The position numbers were made by a program, and so were the translations under genes. The notes under the pieces were generated by a model. It was given only the letters and a program-made list of their open reading frames with translations. It ran no database searches and had not been told where the DNA came from. From Aselliscus stoliczkanus (lineage: Eukaryota > Chordata > Mammalia > Chiroptera > Hipposideridae), in NCBI GenBank assembly GCA_033961575.1, contig CM066727.1, forward strand, positions 148,351,434-148,415,433: a stretch of DNA of 64,000 bases. Direction: 5' to 3'. Of the stretch, positions 33,650-45,061 are shown in pieces. Positions within the stretch are counted from its first letter, which is position 1. Each line of letters opens with the position of its first letter.

Positions 33650-34098
33650 AGCTTACTCACTGTGTGTTAGATTGGTTACTCAATTTTTCACACCTTCCTG
33701 TATCCACACCATTGGGTAGTTCGTACCTTCTTACATTGACTCTGGACTTGGCCATGTGATTTGGTTTGGCCAATGGGAAAGCAGCGAATTTGACTAAACA
33801 GAAGCTTGAAAAAAAACACTTCCACATTAACTGCCACTAACAGGAGAACAAGCCTGAACTAGCCTGGTGGAGGGATGTGAGAAACACACAGAGGACTCAT
33901 GAGCTATCCCTGTCAAGGTCATTCTAGACCCAGCCTACCCACCAGCTGACCACACAGATGCATGATGGAGCCTAGTCAAGATCAGCAAAACCACCCAGCT
34001 GATCCTTTAACTCATGAAATATAAATGGTCATTATTTTAAACCACAAAGTTTGGGGAGTATTAACCAGCAATAGCTAACCGATACACTTCCCAACCAT
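33650..34098 (+). mobile_element. Old LTR-like retroelement fragment, family unassigned
   Basis: 'cttggccatgtgatttggtt', 'tggccaatgggaaagcagcg', 'cccagctgatcctttaactc' and the end 'ttttaaaccacaaagtttgg', 'agcaatagctaaccgataca' are, from memory, a recurrent mammalian ERVL/MaLR-type order. The closing phrase is typical of these 3' ends. Confidence 0.5.
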
Positions 34099-34873
34099 TT
34101 CCACAGCCCCATCTGGCTACATTAGATTGGCAGTGCCATCACATCACATCATAATCTGTGTTATACAATGCAGAATCTGTGTTATACAATGTGACCAGAT
34201 GTGGCAGTACTGCTGGGAGAGTGCCTGAGTAAGTGAAACTCTCTTGCTTGCCCTTCACCTTTAATTACACAGGGAGAAAGGGAAAAGAAAGTTAAAGGCA
34301 GCATGAGCTACCAAGACTAACTGCATATTGCCAAAGGAACCATTTCGCTTGACTGAACACTTCCAAACAAGTTTCGGCTCCTGAGCATTTTAAACACAGC
34401 AGAAAACAATATAAATAATGTATGTGTATGTGTGTGTATACACATAGATATGCATTTATGTCTATATGGCTCTTAATGAATCATTGCAAAGGACATTTTG
34501 AATGTTAAAATGGTGTGAATTTCCAAACTCCTATCTGGCTTTCCAGGCACCAGTCCCATCAATCTCTAAACCCTGACACAAGGCAGTCCATTGTTTTTCT
34601 AATTTACGACATTTTTCAGCCCATTGTTTTTAAACTGTCCCCCTCAGTGGGTTGCTGGCACAACTCATTGCTACTCTCAGCTCCCACTGAGCTCATCCCC
34701 CTAGGAGAGATATGCTAGCAAAATTTTCAATTGACTGATCTCCAGGATGGTAAATCCTCTCTGTGTGCCTCCTCTGGTATATCATTAGTATTGTCCTCCA
34801 CCCTTAACCCAAACAGAAATAATTAAGATTGTGATTATCCATCCTAAACACACATCATGAAAATGAGGGAAAT
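34099..34873. other. Gene-free stretch
   Basis: Contains a small tandem duplication of 'aatctgtgttatacaatg' near 34150-34191 and a TG/TA-rich patch near 34415-34460. No family or exon recognised. Confidence 0.45.
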
Positions 34874-34887
34874 TAAAAATAGAACCG

Positions 34888-35306
34888 GTGCCAGCCGAGT
34901 GGCACATTGGTTAAGAGCTGGTTTGGGATGCCAGCAGCCCTGGTTCAGATCCCACATATGAGGGCCAGTGACACTGCCCTCTACAGCTAAGATGGTGAAC
35001 AACAGCTCCACCTGGAGTCCCCAGGAAAGCTGAGCTGCAGCCCCTGCTGCAGTGGGCTGCCATAGGCTACAGTGAGTGGCCGGCAGCCAGTGTGAGCGGC
35101 TGGCAGCCGGTGTGAGCTGCCAAGAGCCGCTGTGAGTGGCTGTCCAATGGCCAGCGACTGATCTGCCTCACCCAGAAAGAGCACAATGATGATACCAATA
35201 CAGGTCAGTGAAGCAACGTCCTCCACAACTAGACAGAAGAACAAAAGGACAGTAACTTGTCTGTTCCCTTTCCCCGGTTCCCCAACGCTTTAAAAAACTA
35301 AAAAAT
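34888..35306 (+). mobile_element. Long composite SINE
   Basis: Head 'gccagccgagtggcacattg', B box 'ggttcagatccc', the GC-rich body with about three 20-bp repeats (around 35069-35130), then a shortened tail that loses the usual 'ccccaataaaatcttt' and ends 'aacgctttaaaaaac'. The words 'aaaatagaaccggt' before and 'aaaatagaaccagt' after are the TSD. Confidence 0.9.
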
Positions 35307-35320
35307 AAAATAGAACCAGT

Positions 35321-36140
35321 CATTCTATCCAATCTCTTAGTGAGATGGAAGACTAACTCTCACCCAAACATAGTTTTATGTCATTGCTGCAAAAATGTCC
35401 CTAATATTGCAACATCTATCTAGTCTCTTGAGACACTATCCTATATCTGATCCTCAGTTTTAAAAGACTTATTTTGATCTGCTGAATTTTCTCATTTGTT
35501 TTCTGTAATGCGTGACTTTGGACTTTATTCTAAACTCAGGGAACAGCTTGATTTCTCCTAGGGTTTTAAAAGAACTCCATGAGGTTCAGTGAACATGGAA
35601 GTCAGTTCCTCCTCCCTGTCCTTGGTTGGGCATTGGCATAAGGTGGAGTATGTGCCTCGATGCAGGAATCAGAAAACTAGGTCCAGCTGATTCTGTTCCT
35701 AACCAAGGGTATGGCCCTGAACAAGTCACAGTCATGTCTGGTCCTCAAGTTCCTCATCCACAGAATGAAGATTTGGGTGATTTCTAAGGCTCCTTTTAGC
35801 ACGGAAAGTTTATTAAATTATCAGCATATTTGTGATATTTCCTGTCACTATAGTAGAGAGTACAGATGCTCCACGGCTTACAATGAAGTTACATCCCAAT
35901 GAATCCATAGTAAGTTGAAAGTAACAACTTTGAAAATGCATTTAATACTACACTGGACAGTATCAGTTGTTTACCTTCATGGTTGCCTGGCTGACTGGGA
36001 ACTGCAGCTTGCTGCCACTAGGCAGCATCAAAAGAGATTATCGTACCACATATCACTACCCCAGGACAAGATCAAAATTCCAAACTCGAAATACAGTTTC
36101 TACTGAATGAGTATAGCCTTGGCACCATCATAAAGTCAAA
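35321..36140. other. Gene-free stretch
   Basis: No family recognised. Frames of about 63 codons at 35711 and 35915 have no domain. Confidence 0.4.
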
Positions 36141-36153
36141 AAATCATAAGTCA

Positions 36154-36311
36154 GGGTGGCCAGTTAGCTCAGTTGGTTACAGTGCAGTGTAACAACAATG
36201 TTGCCGGTTTGATCCCCACATGGGCCACTGAGCTGCGCCCTCTACAACTAGAATGAAACAACTACTTGACTTGGAGCTGATGGGTCCTGGAAAAACACAC
36301 TTAAAAAAAGA
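36154..36311 (+). mobile_element. VES-type bat SINE (monomer)
   Basis: Head 'gggtggccagttagctcagt', B-box region 'ggtttgatccccacatgggc', then 'gagctgcgccctctacaact', 'agaatgaaacaactacttga', 'cttggagctgatgggtcctg' and an A-rich tail. This is the classical VES order found in bats. TSD: 'aaatcataagtca' (36141-36153) and 'aaatcgtaagtca' (36312-36324). Confidence 0.88.
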
Positions 36312-36494
36312 AAATCGTAAGTCAAACCATTATAAATCCAGTACTGTCTGTATATGTTTATTTCAACATTTATGGTGTTTCCAATCAGTATATCTCTTTA
36401 TTTAAATTGTACACCTGTATAGAATTTTCATAAGTATATTTTTAGTTCCTCATTCCATCTTGGGGTTTGAAGGATTTGAAAAGTAATTAGGTAA

Positions 36495-36592
36495 TCCAAT
36501 CATTCAAAAAACATTTATTGAGCATTTATTATGTGGCAAGTCCTCAGTTAAGGACTTGGGAAAATAAAATGAGAGTGATTATAATCCTGATG
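36495..36592 (-). mobile_element. L2 3' end, reverse orientation
   Basis: 'cattcaaaaaacatttattg' then 'agcatttattatgtggcaag' is the reverse complement of the L2 terminus. Confidence 0.55.
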
Positions 36593-36709
36593 TAACTAAT
36601 TATTTCTTTATAAAACCATTGAGCGACAAACTGAGATATACATCTCAACCTCAACCCAAAGTACACATCTAGTCTAAGACAATATTTAATTCAATAGATA
36701 ACTGTATTA

Positions 36710-36814
36710 GGGGCTGGCTGAGTGGCGCAGTGGTTAAGAGCTGGCTTGGGACGCCAGTGGCCCTGGTTCGGGACACACATATGAGGGCCAGTGACACTGC
36801 ACTAAAAAAAAAAG
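36710..36814 (+). mobile_element. Short tRNA-derived SINE
   Basis: Head 'ggggctggctgagtggcgca', intact A box, altered B box ('ggttcgggacac'), A tail. TSD 'agataactgtatta' (36696-36709) and 'ggataactgtatta' (36815-36828), one mismatch. Confidence 0.93.
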
Positions 36815-36828
36815 GGATAACTGTATTA

Positions 36829-37929
36829 CACAAGACTCAAAGAGAAACTAAAAAATTTATTAAAATGATAATATACACCCTCCAGTTCATTCTAGATAGT
36901 GTGAAAGGGATTTGAGTTCTGAGAACTATTTAAATTAATTAAATTGCCAAGCAGTGTCTGATATCGTAGAAAAGAACAATTATAATTTTTACTTTCCTGT
37001 CTTTCCTTCCTCTTGCCATCTCCTTTATCCTGGATGAGTCTCACTTCTCTCTCATTCCTGCTACCCCAGCTGTACGCAAAGGATTCAATTCTGAAGCAGC
37101 AGAATCACCAGGCATTTTCTTCATCCTGGTTTTCAGCACTGGTGGAAGACAACTGCCTTCTTTGGTCCTAATCCAACCACTTCCTACCCTCTGCTTAGTA
37201 CATGCTTATGCCAAAATGAACTGGAAACCAAGCAGATGATAGGAAATCTGATATTATCTACAGTTTGTCGCATTTTAAGAAACCTAGGAAGTTCTGATAT
37301 TAACCAGGAAGCCCAATAACTCACATTGGCAGAAAAAGTCTGCATCTGTCAATCTCTACTCTTCACAAGGGTCAGTAACATGGAATCTGTTTTATGACCA
37401 CATTTTACAAAACAGACTTCCCTCTGTTATTTTGTTGCTCCAACTAATTAATCTAGAATACACCTCTAATCTCTAGTCCCCCTCCTCCCAGGAACTAAAT
37501 CTTTTGGAATGAAAACCTTAGGTAACTTGCTTTTTCAGGTATAATGAAGACTCATTAGTGGTGGTGTACAAGTCATTAGAAAGGACAAATTACCACACAG
37601 AGAAAAGAAATAATTCAAATGGCTTTAAAACACAGCACTTGGGTCATACTTATTTAATGAGATATATTCTAAGAACAAAAAAAAGAAAAAGAAACCTTAA
37701 ACTTTATGCAGTAGTCTAATTACTAGAAATAATATTGCTGTTTTTATTTTTAACTATTTAATAGATAGTATGATAATGCTATAAAAAAGTATGTTGTTGT
37801 TACTAAGAATTAAGACTTTTTATCATAAGAGAAAATAGGCAAATGTATCATTTTTTTAAAGTAAAAACTCTATAAAGTTACATTTGAATTAGAAATTTCA
37901 GAATGAACTTATGGGTTTTTTTTAATACA
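36829..37929. other. Gene-free stretch
   Basis: AT-rich, no family or exon recognised. Confidence 0.4.
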
Positions 37930-39320
37930 TATTTCCCAGCTCCTATTTACCAAACAGGCTTGGAAGGAGTAACAGCCCAGTAATGAGCACCCCTACTAAC
38001 CAAATTTGGGACTCAAATGTTACAACCCTCTGGAGAAAAAGCTGATGCCAGACCTGGGGCAGGAAATTATACAAGCTGAGTTTGAAGCATTTTGTTGCTC
38101 TAGAAAGCAAGAAAACTATCACAGTTTAAAGGGACTTAAAAGGTCACAGAAACCACCTAAAGGGGACTCCCACTGGTCAGAAATGGGACAATTTGAGTAC
38201 CAAAACAATAATGATTGCAATTGGTTGAAATACACTAATATATAAAAATCCTTGATGAAATTTTTTAAGGGAACAAGCAAAAAACCTTCAAAGAGAATGA
38301 ATTTAGAATTTATCTTGCCCTTTTTTAAAAGAATTAAAAACTATTTCAGAATACCAAATGGCTCCAGTTGATGACAGAAGGCTCTCTTTCATAGGAGAAT
38401 CCCAACTAATAAATGTAGCAAGAATTACTGCTTTAGAAACTCACCATTTTGCAACCCCTAATGGAAAAATTATTCAGGCAACCATCAATCATTGCTAAAA
38501 ACAATTACATGAAAGGATAATGATAACTAATAATCAAAGGGTACCAAAGTAATACCCTACTTATTATTTGCAGGACATAAGAGAAGAAATGCAACTTTAC
38601 AACAGAAGGATCAAATGATTGCTCTTTGTGTCCTTAAAACTGGAAAACAATATATGCCTCCTGATATGTTATAATGTGAAGTATCCAGCTCCACCTATGA
38701 AGCACTGTTGTCAAAATGTTGAACCTGAACTTAATCAAGACTGTAGCTCTAACTTTCAGTTTATAGGAAATACAAGGGAAAGAACAGGTTAAATGCCGTC
38801 ACCCAGAAGCAACCAGACAAATCAGAATGAGGGGTTTTCTCCAAGAGAACTAATGTGGTCTTTTCTACAAGTCTACAGCAGAGTGAAAAGGAATGGGGGA
38901 AGATAAGGATTTAAAAAGACTGCAGAGATACAATGATCAAATATGTGTACCTTATATGAATTCTGACTCAAATAAACCAACTGTTAAAATAAAAAAGGAC
39001 ACTTTAGGGAATTCAAATACAGACTGGATATTAAATGACATTAAGGAAATATTGCTAATTTTGTTGGGCATAATAATGGTATTGTGGCTAAGGGGGGAAA
39101 AGTCCTTACTGTTAAAGATATAAAATATATTGAAATATTTAAGGGCAAAAAAAAAAGATCAGATTGTCCAGAACTTGCTTTAAAAATCTTCAGCCAAATG
39201 AAGAAAAAGCAAATACGCTAATATGTTAAGAATTGTTTAAGATGAGTTTAATGGAGCTTCATTATACTATTTTTTAAGTTCTATATATTTGAATTTTTTA
39301 ATGACAAAAATTTAAAAGAA
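37930..39320 (+). other. Unassigned segment, possibly an old retrocopy
   Basis: A ~1.4 kb block with an mRNA-like feel: a 79-codon frame (38006-38245), a 76-codon frame (38893-39123), and a terminus 'tatatatttgaattttttaa' then an A-rich stretch. Phrases such as 'cctgaacttaatcaagactg' and 'aaaggacactttagggaatt' seem familiar from dispersed mammalian copies, but I cannot name a source. There is no visible intron-exon structure. It could equally be an L1M-type 3' region or an undescribed repeat. Confidence 0.3.
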
Positions 39321-39589
39321 AAGGTTCTTTCAATGTGATGAAAAACAAAGCAAGCCCCTTGCTCCTGGAGAATAACTCATGGTGATTATAATTACTTTCC
39401 TTTTTTTTTTTTTTTGGTAGGGAAATGACCATGGGCTTTCAGAATCTCTCTACAAACATCTGAATTCTTAATTTCATGGTGGATATTTTGGTATTCCCTG
39501 TTGTTGTTTTTCCCAATTTGGGTATTGTATTCCTTCTGAAATCTTCTTTCCTCTAAGATTTATATCAGCTGCCACCTCCTCCACTAAAT

Positions 39590-39935
39590 CTATTCATTCA
39601 TTCATTTAACAAATAAATATTGGGTGACTACCATGTCCTAGATCCTGTGCTACACATAGGAGATATTGTGGAAAGAATAAAGACAAGTTCTTGACTCTCT
39701 CTGAACATGTGACATCTCCCTATGTGACAGAGACAAGGAAAGAGGAAATTATAGGGCACAAAGAAGCACGCTACTATAGGTGGACTGGAAATACATAGGA
39801 GAGGGACCTAACTCAGTGTAGAGGAGTGACTTGTACACTGAGACCTGGAGAATCAGTAGGAGTGAGCCAGGGGTCAGGAGACCACGACTAGTCCAGGCAT
39901 AGGGAATAGCATGTGCAAAAGTAAATGAGAACAAT
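39590..39935 (-). mobile_element. Ancient repeat, left part (L2-like start)
   Basis: Begins 'tattcattcattcatttaac' and 'accatgtcctagatcctgtg' (reversed L2-like terminus). It continues with 'gagacctggagaatcagtag', 'gagccaggggtcaggagacc' and 'aggcatagggaatagcatgt'. The same phrase order is seen at 19465-20010. It resumes at about 40470 after an interruption. Confidence 0.5.
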
Positions 39936-39944
39936 GAATGTTCT

Positions 39945-40367
39945 CAAAAACTGGTGGTTCATGTCATGTGTCAACTTGATTGGGCCATGGGATGCCCAGA
40001 TGTTTAGTCAAACATTATTATGCATGTGTCTGTGAACATGTTTCTGGATAAGATTGACATTTGAATTGGTAGACTGAGTAACACAGATGACCCTCCTCAT
40101 GTAGGTGAGTCTTATCCAATTAACTGAAGATCTGAGTAGAACAAAAGGCTGAATGAGAGGGAATTTCACCCGCCTGACCAGTTGAGCTGAAACATTGGTC
40201 TTCTCTTGCTCTCAGGCTGGAACTTTTGCCATTGGCTAAAGTTCAGGCCTTTGGATTCAAACTGAAACTACACCATTGGCCCTCCTGTATCTCCAGCTTG
40301 CTGACTGCAGACCTTGGGACTGCTCAGCCTCCATTGTCATGTGAGCTGATTCCTTATAATAATTCCT

Positions 40368-40400
<33 letters not shown>

Positions 40401-40468
40401 TTACAATTACATATAATACACACACTTTTGGTTCTGATTCTCTGGAGAACTCTGACAAGTACAGGGCT
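39945..40468 (+). mobile_element. LTR-like insertion splitting the ancient repeat
   Basis: 'tcatgtgtcaacttgattgg', 'gccatgggatgcccagatgt', 'tttctggataagattgacat', 'acaccattggccctcctgta' and 'ttgggactgctcagcctcca' end with 'ttctctggagaactctgaca'. From memory this is a widely dispersed old mammalian retroelement end; I do not assign a subfamily. It contains the AAT microsatellite. Confidence 0.5.
40352..40400. repeat. (TAA)n microsatellite
   Basis: About eleven TAA units after a degenerate 'ccttataataattccttata' duplication, likely expanded from the AT-rich end of the LTR-like element around it. Confidence 0.93.
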
Positions 40469-40469
40469 T

Positions 40470-40735
40470 TAAAAAGTTTAAAAGGACTAGCACATGAAGT
40501 ACATGCTTGGAAATGAGAGAGGTGGAGGGAAAGAGATGAAGTTGGAGAATTAAGCAGGAGTTCATATACTGAACACTTTATCCCAAAGAAAATGAGAAGC
40601 CAAGGGAGGATTTTAAGCATGATCAGATGTGCATATAAGAAAGAATGTGTTGGCTGTTGTGTGAAGAGTAGATTAGAGAGGGCTAGACAGGAGTCAAGGA
40701 GACCAGGTAGGAGGATGTTGCAATATCCCAGCCAA
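40470..40735 (-). mobile_element. Ancient repeat, right part
   Basis: 'gagaagccaagggaggattt', 'taagcatgatcagatgtgca', 'gtgttggctgttgtgtgaag', 'ggagaccaggtaggaggatg' and 'ttgcaatatcccagcc' continue the element begun at 39590. Confidence 0.5.
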
Positions 40736-40889
40736 TAGGTTCTCTCCATAGCACCCTAATCAAGGCCTTTATCCCTCCTGCCTTGAAGCATATATATTTA
40801 TGCAGGCACATGTTTTCTCTTTTTTTCTAGAATACTCTCCTTGAGGGTGGAAACCAAGTCTCATCTTTGTTTACTTGGCATAGCATAAT

Positions 40890-41135
40890 AATAACTTAAA
40901 ATAACTTAACTTATTAAACTAGCACTTAACACTTAGGATGTGCCAAGCACACCATATACGTAATGTTTAATTCTCACAAGAACCATACAAGATATATTAT
41001 TCCCCATTTACCAAAAAGGATATATTAGGTATTTTCCCAGGTTCACACAACTGGTAAATGGTGGAGATTGGACTTCCATCCAAGTCTGCCCCATTCCAGA
41101 TCTCGCTCTCTTTCCATTATATCATGTTCTTTTTG
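40890..41135 (-). mobile_element. MIR SINE
   Basis: Reverse-strand MIR nearly end to end: 'aacacttaggatgtgccaag', 'gtaatgtttaattctcacaa', 'tattattccccatttaccaa', 'ggttcacacaactggtaaat', 'tccaagtctgccccattcca'. Confidence 0.8.
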
Positions 41136-41189
41136 GACAGTCCTGCCCCTAGTAGGTGATTAATAAACACATGTACACTTGAGTTGCAA

Positions 41190-42500
41190 GATGCCTGAGT
41201 CCCATCTTATTAAACTGTGGATTTTCCTTTTAATGTGTGCTTGCCTACAGATGGGTGAAAAATCAAGTTACCCATATTTCAATTTTTTTTTTTTATTATT
41301 TCTAGAGTGCTCTATACCAGGAGCCTTTTTATTTTCACAGTGAATGTGAAGGTGTATTTCATGGATTTTCTATATAATAGTGTAAGTAGTAACCTGACTT
41401 GACTGGTGACGTCAGAAGAAAAGGAAGAGGATGCTGGAGCCAAAGAGGAGACCCAAGGCTGGCCAAGAGCATCAGTGGCAGGCTAGTTTGAGGAAACATT
41501 AAAGGCTGGCATCACTCTCCGCTGAATCCATAATGCGACTGAGCCACAACCCCAGTAGTTTGAAGAAACAAGCATCAGCAGAATTTTGCAACTTTAACAG
41601 AATGTATAAGCAACTAAAAGTTTCAGGGAAGCCTTCACTTCATTACCTCAGCAGTCGTATCCTGACCTTGTGGCAGCTCCTTGTAAAAAACGCTTTTATG
41701 TTTTTTCACATAAGTGGAATTAACATTTTTCCCTCCGTGGCATGAACTCATGGTAGATGAATGCTTTAATAGATTGCAAGCAGTTCTTCAATGTCACATT
41801 TCTATAACAGTGTTATGGAACAAAACTAATTGTTGTCTGTATTGGAGACAATTCTATTCACAGCAAGACAAATTGGATTTCTAAACTGTGATTTCCATTG
41901 TATTACCTCTATGTGTCATGAAAGTTATCCTGATGTGCACAGCAGTCAGGCTACTTATTTATACAGTGAGGTCCAGCTTTATGCTGAATCCATCATCTTT
42001 CCCTTCCCGAGGGAGGACAGAAGCACAAGGGAAGCATAATTGTAGACTACCATCTAATGAAATGGGTTAATGAGGACATACTATGCTAAATATCAGTATG
42101 AACCTTCAAAGACTAGAATAAAATTATCCATTCCTTAAGAGGATTAGCTATCATTGTGAATTACCCAATTTGTCACTGTGGAGTTGGTGTGTATGTGAGG
42201 CTTTCTGTCTTTTTTTTTTCATTCTTTTTTTTTTCTTTTTTTTCTTTTATAAATAATACTTTTTAGATATGTGCATACATATAACTATTTCAGAATGCAA
42301 ACCACCATCGATACAAATAATCGTGTCTTTCAATTGGTAAATTTATACTCCACTAATCCTAACTTTTAATATATTGGGCAGTGTCTTGGATAGAATTTTT
42401 ACAATCTTTGAAAAACGTGCTAAGTAGATTAATAAAGCAAAACTATTATGGAAAACAGGATGGAAATTGTGAATGTTCATACTGTTGTGATTAAAAGGCA
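41190..42500. other. Gene-free stretch, apparently single-copy
   Basis: No named repeat between about 41400 and 42190. A T-rich tract lies at 42209-42260. Frames at 41533-42070 (60-70 codons) overlap in different frames and have no domain; nothing supports an exon. Confidence 0.4.
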
Positions 42501-42504
42501 AAAT

Positions 42505-42750
42505 TGAAGCAGTAAGCTTAAGACCGTGGACTCTAGAGCCAGTCCTCCATGGGTTTGAATCTTGCCGCACCACTGTTGTGCATTAATTACTTAACCTGAC
42601 TTACCTCAGTTTTCTTGTCTGTAAAATGGAGATCACCAATATTGTGATCTCCATTTTACAGATATATACTTTTACACACTATATTTCATAGCAGATTATG
42701 ATGAAGGTCAGAGTCAACAAGACACTTAGAAAAGTTCCTAGCACACAATA
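42505..42750 (+). mobile_element. MIR SINE carrying an inverted duplication
   Basis: 'accgtggactctagagccag', 'catgggtttgaatcttgccg', 'ttacctcagttttcttgtct', 'gtaaaatggagatcac' and the tail 'acacaataaatactcagtgg' are MIR from head to tail. The usual 'gtaaaatgg...' block is followed by its own inverted copy at 42619-42661, which a normal MIR lacks. Confidence 0.82.
42619..42661. repeat. 43-bp near-perfect palindrome in MIR
   Basis: Left arm 'ctgtaaaatggagatca' and right arm 'tgatctccattttacag' are exact reverse complements (17 bp). The 9-bp centre is 'c' plus 'caatattg', itself palindromic. Only the left arm is expected in MIR; the right arm is a local inverted copy. Confidence 0.9.
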
Positions 42751-43679
42751 AATACTCAGTGGTGCAAGATGATGATGGTGATTATCTGGAAGCACCCTTT
42801 TCTTAAATGAATAACTGATGAATTAATCATAATTCTATCTTGGTTACGCCAACAGATGTCCTTAGAATTTATAGGAGGCAGTAATGTATTGCCTCATTCA
42901 CATTACTAGGTATCTTTGAAAGTAAAAAGGTTGCATTCCTTAAAACAAAAAAACTTTCTATAGTTCAGTTTTCCTTGTGATTATTTTTATGGTTGGTATT
43001 TTTCTATATTTAAAGTAAACCTGGGCTGTCCAGCCAGTACAGGCCTTGTTCTTTTGTGATTGATCAAATCATTATAGGATCTTGGAAAGTGTCACCACCT
43101 GCAACATCGCCCACTGTGAGAATGCAAGATAAAAATCCCTTTGTTTTTGGCATGGGTCATTTATGTATATTGGAAATCATACTTATGTTTTATTTGTTAA
43201 ATGCTAATGTAAGACATTAGACCCTAGTCTGTTTTGGAAAGAGGTAACAGAAAAAAATAATGAAAAGAAGAAGAATTTTGGTCTGAGAGATCTGTACATT
43301 GAAGCATCTAAAGGTGGGCGAGTCAGGGTGAACAGAGGAGGATGGAAGGAAAAAGAGCAGAGATGGGTGCCACAGACACAGCAGGAGCTCACTGCAGGTC
43401 TCTGCAGAGGGGAGAAACCAGGTTGCAGTGTGCACACTCTGCAGCCCTGAGGAGGAGAAAGGTAGAATAAGCATTCCTGCCTGAGTGGTCAGTACATTCT
43501 GAGGCTAAACCCCATGACAGTGGCAGAGACAGAACACAGAGGTGCAACAGCAGAAAACAAAGCCATAGAGCCTGGCTGCCTCCCCTTACCTTCTCAGGGC
43601 CCTAGAATAAGCTGTAGTAGTGAGTTTCAGGTTACAGATCACACTATCTGTAGCCCTGAGAACTGGAGAGGCAGAAGTA

Positions 43680-43760
43680 TTAAGTTGTCGGAAAAGTCAT
43701 GACTCATTTTTACAATGAAAAACATGGGAAAAATACATCATGACTTTTCCAACAACCCAA
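43680..43760. mobile_element. 81-bp mariner MITE (MADE-like structure)
   Basis: Nearly all inverted repeat: 5' 'ttaagttgtcggaaaagtca' pairs with the complement of 3' 'tgacttttccaacaacccaa'. TA lies directly outside on both sides (43678-43679, 43761-43762), the standard mariner duplication. The terminal text matches the larger mariner at 63256, which makes that family the likely transposase source. Confidence 0.9.
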
Positions 43761-44309
43761 TATTTCTCCCTGAGCAACAGGTGCATGTTAAGGCTAATCC
43801 CAGAGACAAAGGTGCAGATACAGAGGTGTAGGAGCTGAGGTCTGGCAGCGGCCATTACTGGGAGGAGAACACAGCCACAAATGCACAAGCCAGCCTCTCC
43901 CAGCACATTGTGCCCGCACAGGTGAGCCCAGGGGGACACCTAAGACACCTCGGCAGTGCAGCACTACCAGCAGCATCTGGTTGCAGAGGGCAGCAGAGGG
44001 ATTTCACAAGTTCAGAACCCCATTGTCTGTCACATTAGCCCACAGAATTGGGGCCCTGAGACCAAGATAACCTGGTCACAGAGAAGACATCCACCTCCTC
44101 AGGGTATATAGGGCATTTTCCACTGCCCCATAGAGATCCCAAAAGCCAAAGGAATGCAAGAGAAAATAAAAATTTGCATTTCAAGAGCCACACACTGAAA
44201 AACAAAAGAAAGACCTCTTCTTATCAACCCACTAAATAGAGAACTACTAAACACTCTTTTAAAAAGCAGATTTCAAAGAAAAAAAAAAATGCAGATTTCA
44301 TTCCCATAA

Positions 44310-45061
44310 ATGCCTAGACAGAAAAATAATCTATCAAATACTATGAATGACCAAGGTAACAAGGCAGCTGAGAAAAAAAAATTTAAATCCCCAGAAAATA
44401 AGCTTAAAGACATGGAAATACGTGATTTAAGTGACAGAGAATTCAAGATTGAAGTTCAGAAAAAATTCAATGAGATACAAGAAAACTTAGATAGGCAGTT
44501 TAATGAACTCATAAATAAAATCAACAAATGAAAGCAGTATACTTTACCAAAGAGACTGAAGCTTTAGAAAAGAACCAAGTAGAAAGTCTAGAGCTGAAGG
44601 ACTCAAAAGAAATGAAGAATGAACTAGCAAGCTTAGGAAATAAAGCTGACCAGATGGAAGAAAGAATTAGTGATATCAAAAATAGAAATCTAGAAATGAT
44701 GCAGGTGGAAGAAAAGATAGACCTGAGCAGAAAAAATTAAAGAACCAGAAAGAGCAATATAAGAATAATGGGCATACCAGAAGAACAGAGGGAGAATGGC
44801 ACAGCAGACCTATTCAAACAAATAGTCAATGAGAACTTCCCAAATCTATGGAAAGAGGGGGATTCTCAAATCCAAGAAGCAAAGAGAACACCTAATTATC
44901 TCAATCCACAAAGGCCTTCTCCAAGGCACATTATATTAAAATTGTCAAAATTAATGACAAAGAAAGAATTCCCAACGAAGCCAGAAAAAAGAAGATGGCA
45001 ACCTATAAAGAAAATCTCATTAGACATCATCATATTTTTCAACAGAAACGCTACAAGCTAG
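44310..45061 (+). pseudogene. L1 ORF1 pseudogene
   Basis: From the ATG at 44310 a lysine/glutamate-rich N-terminus leads into coiled coil ('DLSDREFKIEVQKKFNEIQE'). A stop falls near 44529 and reading continues in other frames with 'NELASLGNKADQMEERISDI'. The RRM begins 'MGIPEEQRENG' near 44768 and includes 'NENFPNLWKE'. 'RHIILKLSK' follows, standard for L1 ORF1p. The C-terminal domain is shortened. Non-functional. Confidence 0.85.

Noticed and set aside
41533..42070. Coding exon in the single-copy-looking stretch
   Set aside because: The 60-70-codon frames overlap in different phases, with no domain and no clear splice-site pairing. Conserved non-coding function cannot be judged from one sequence.
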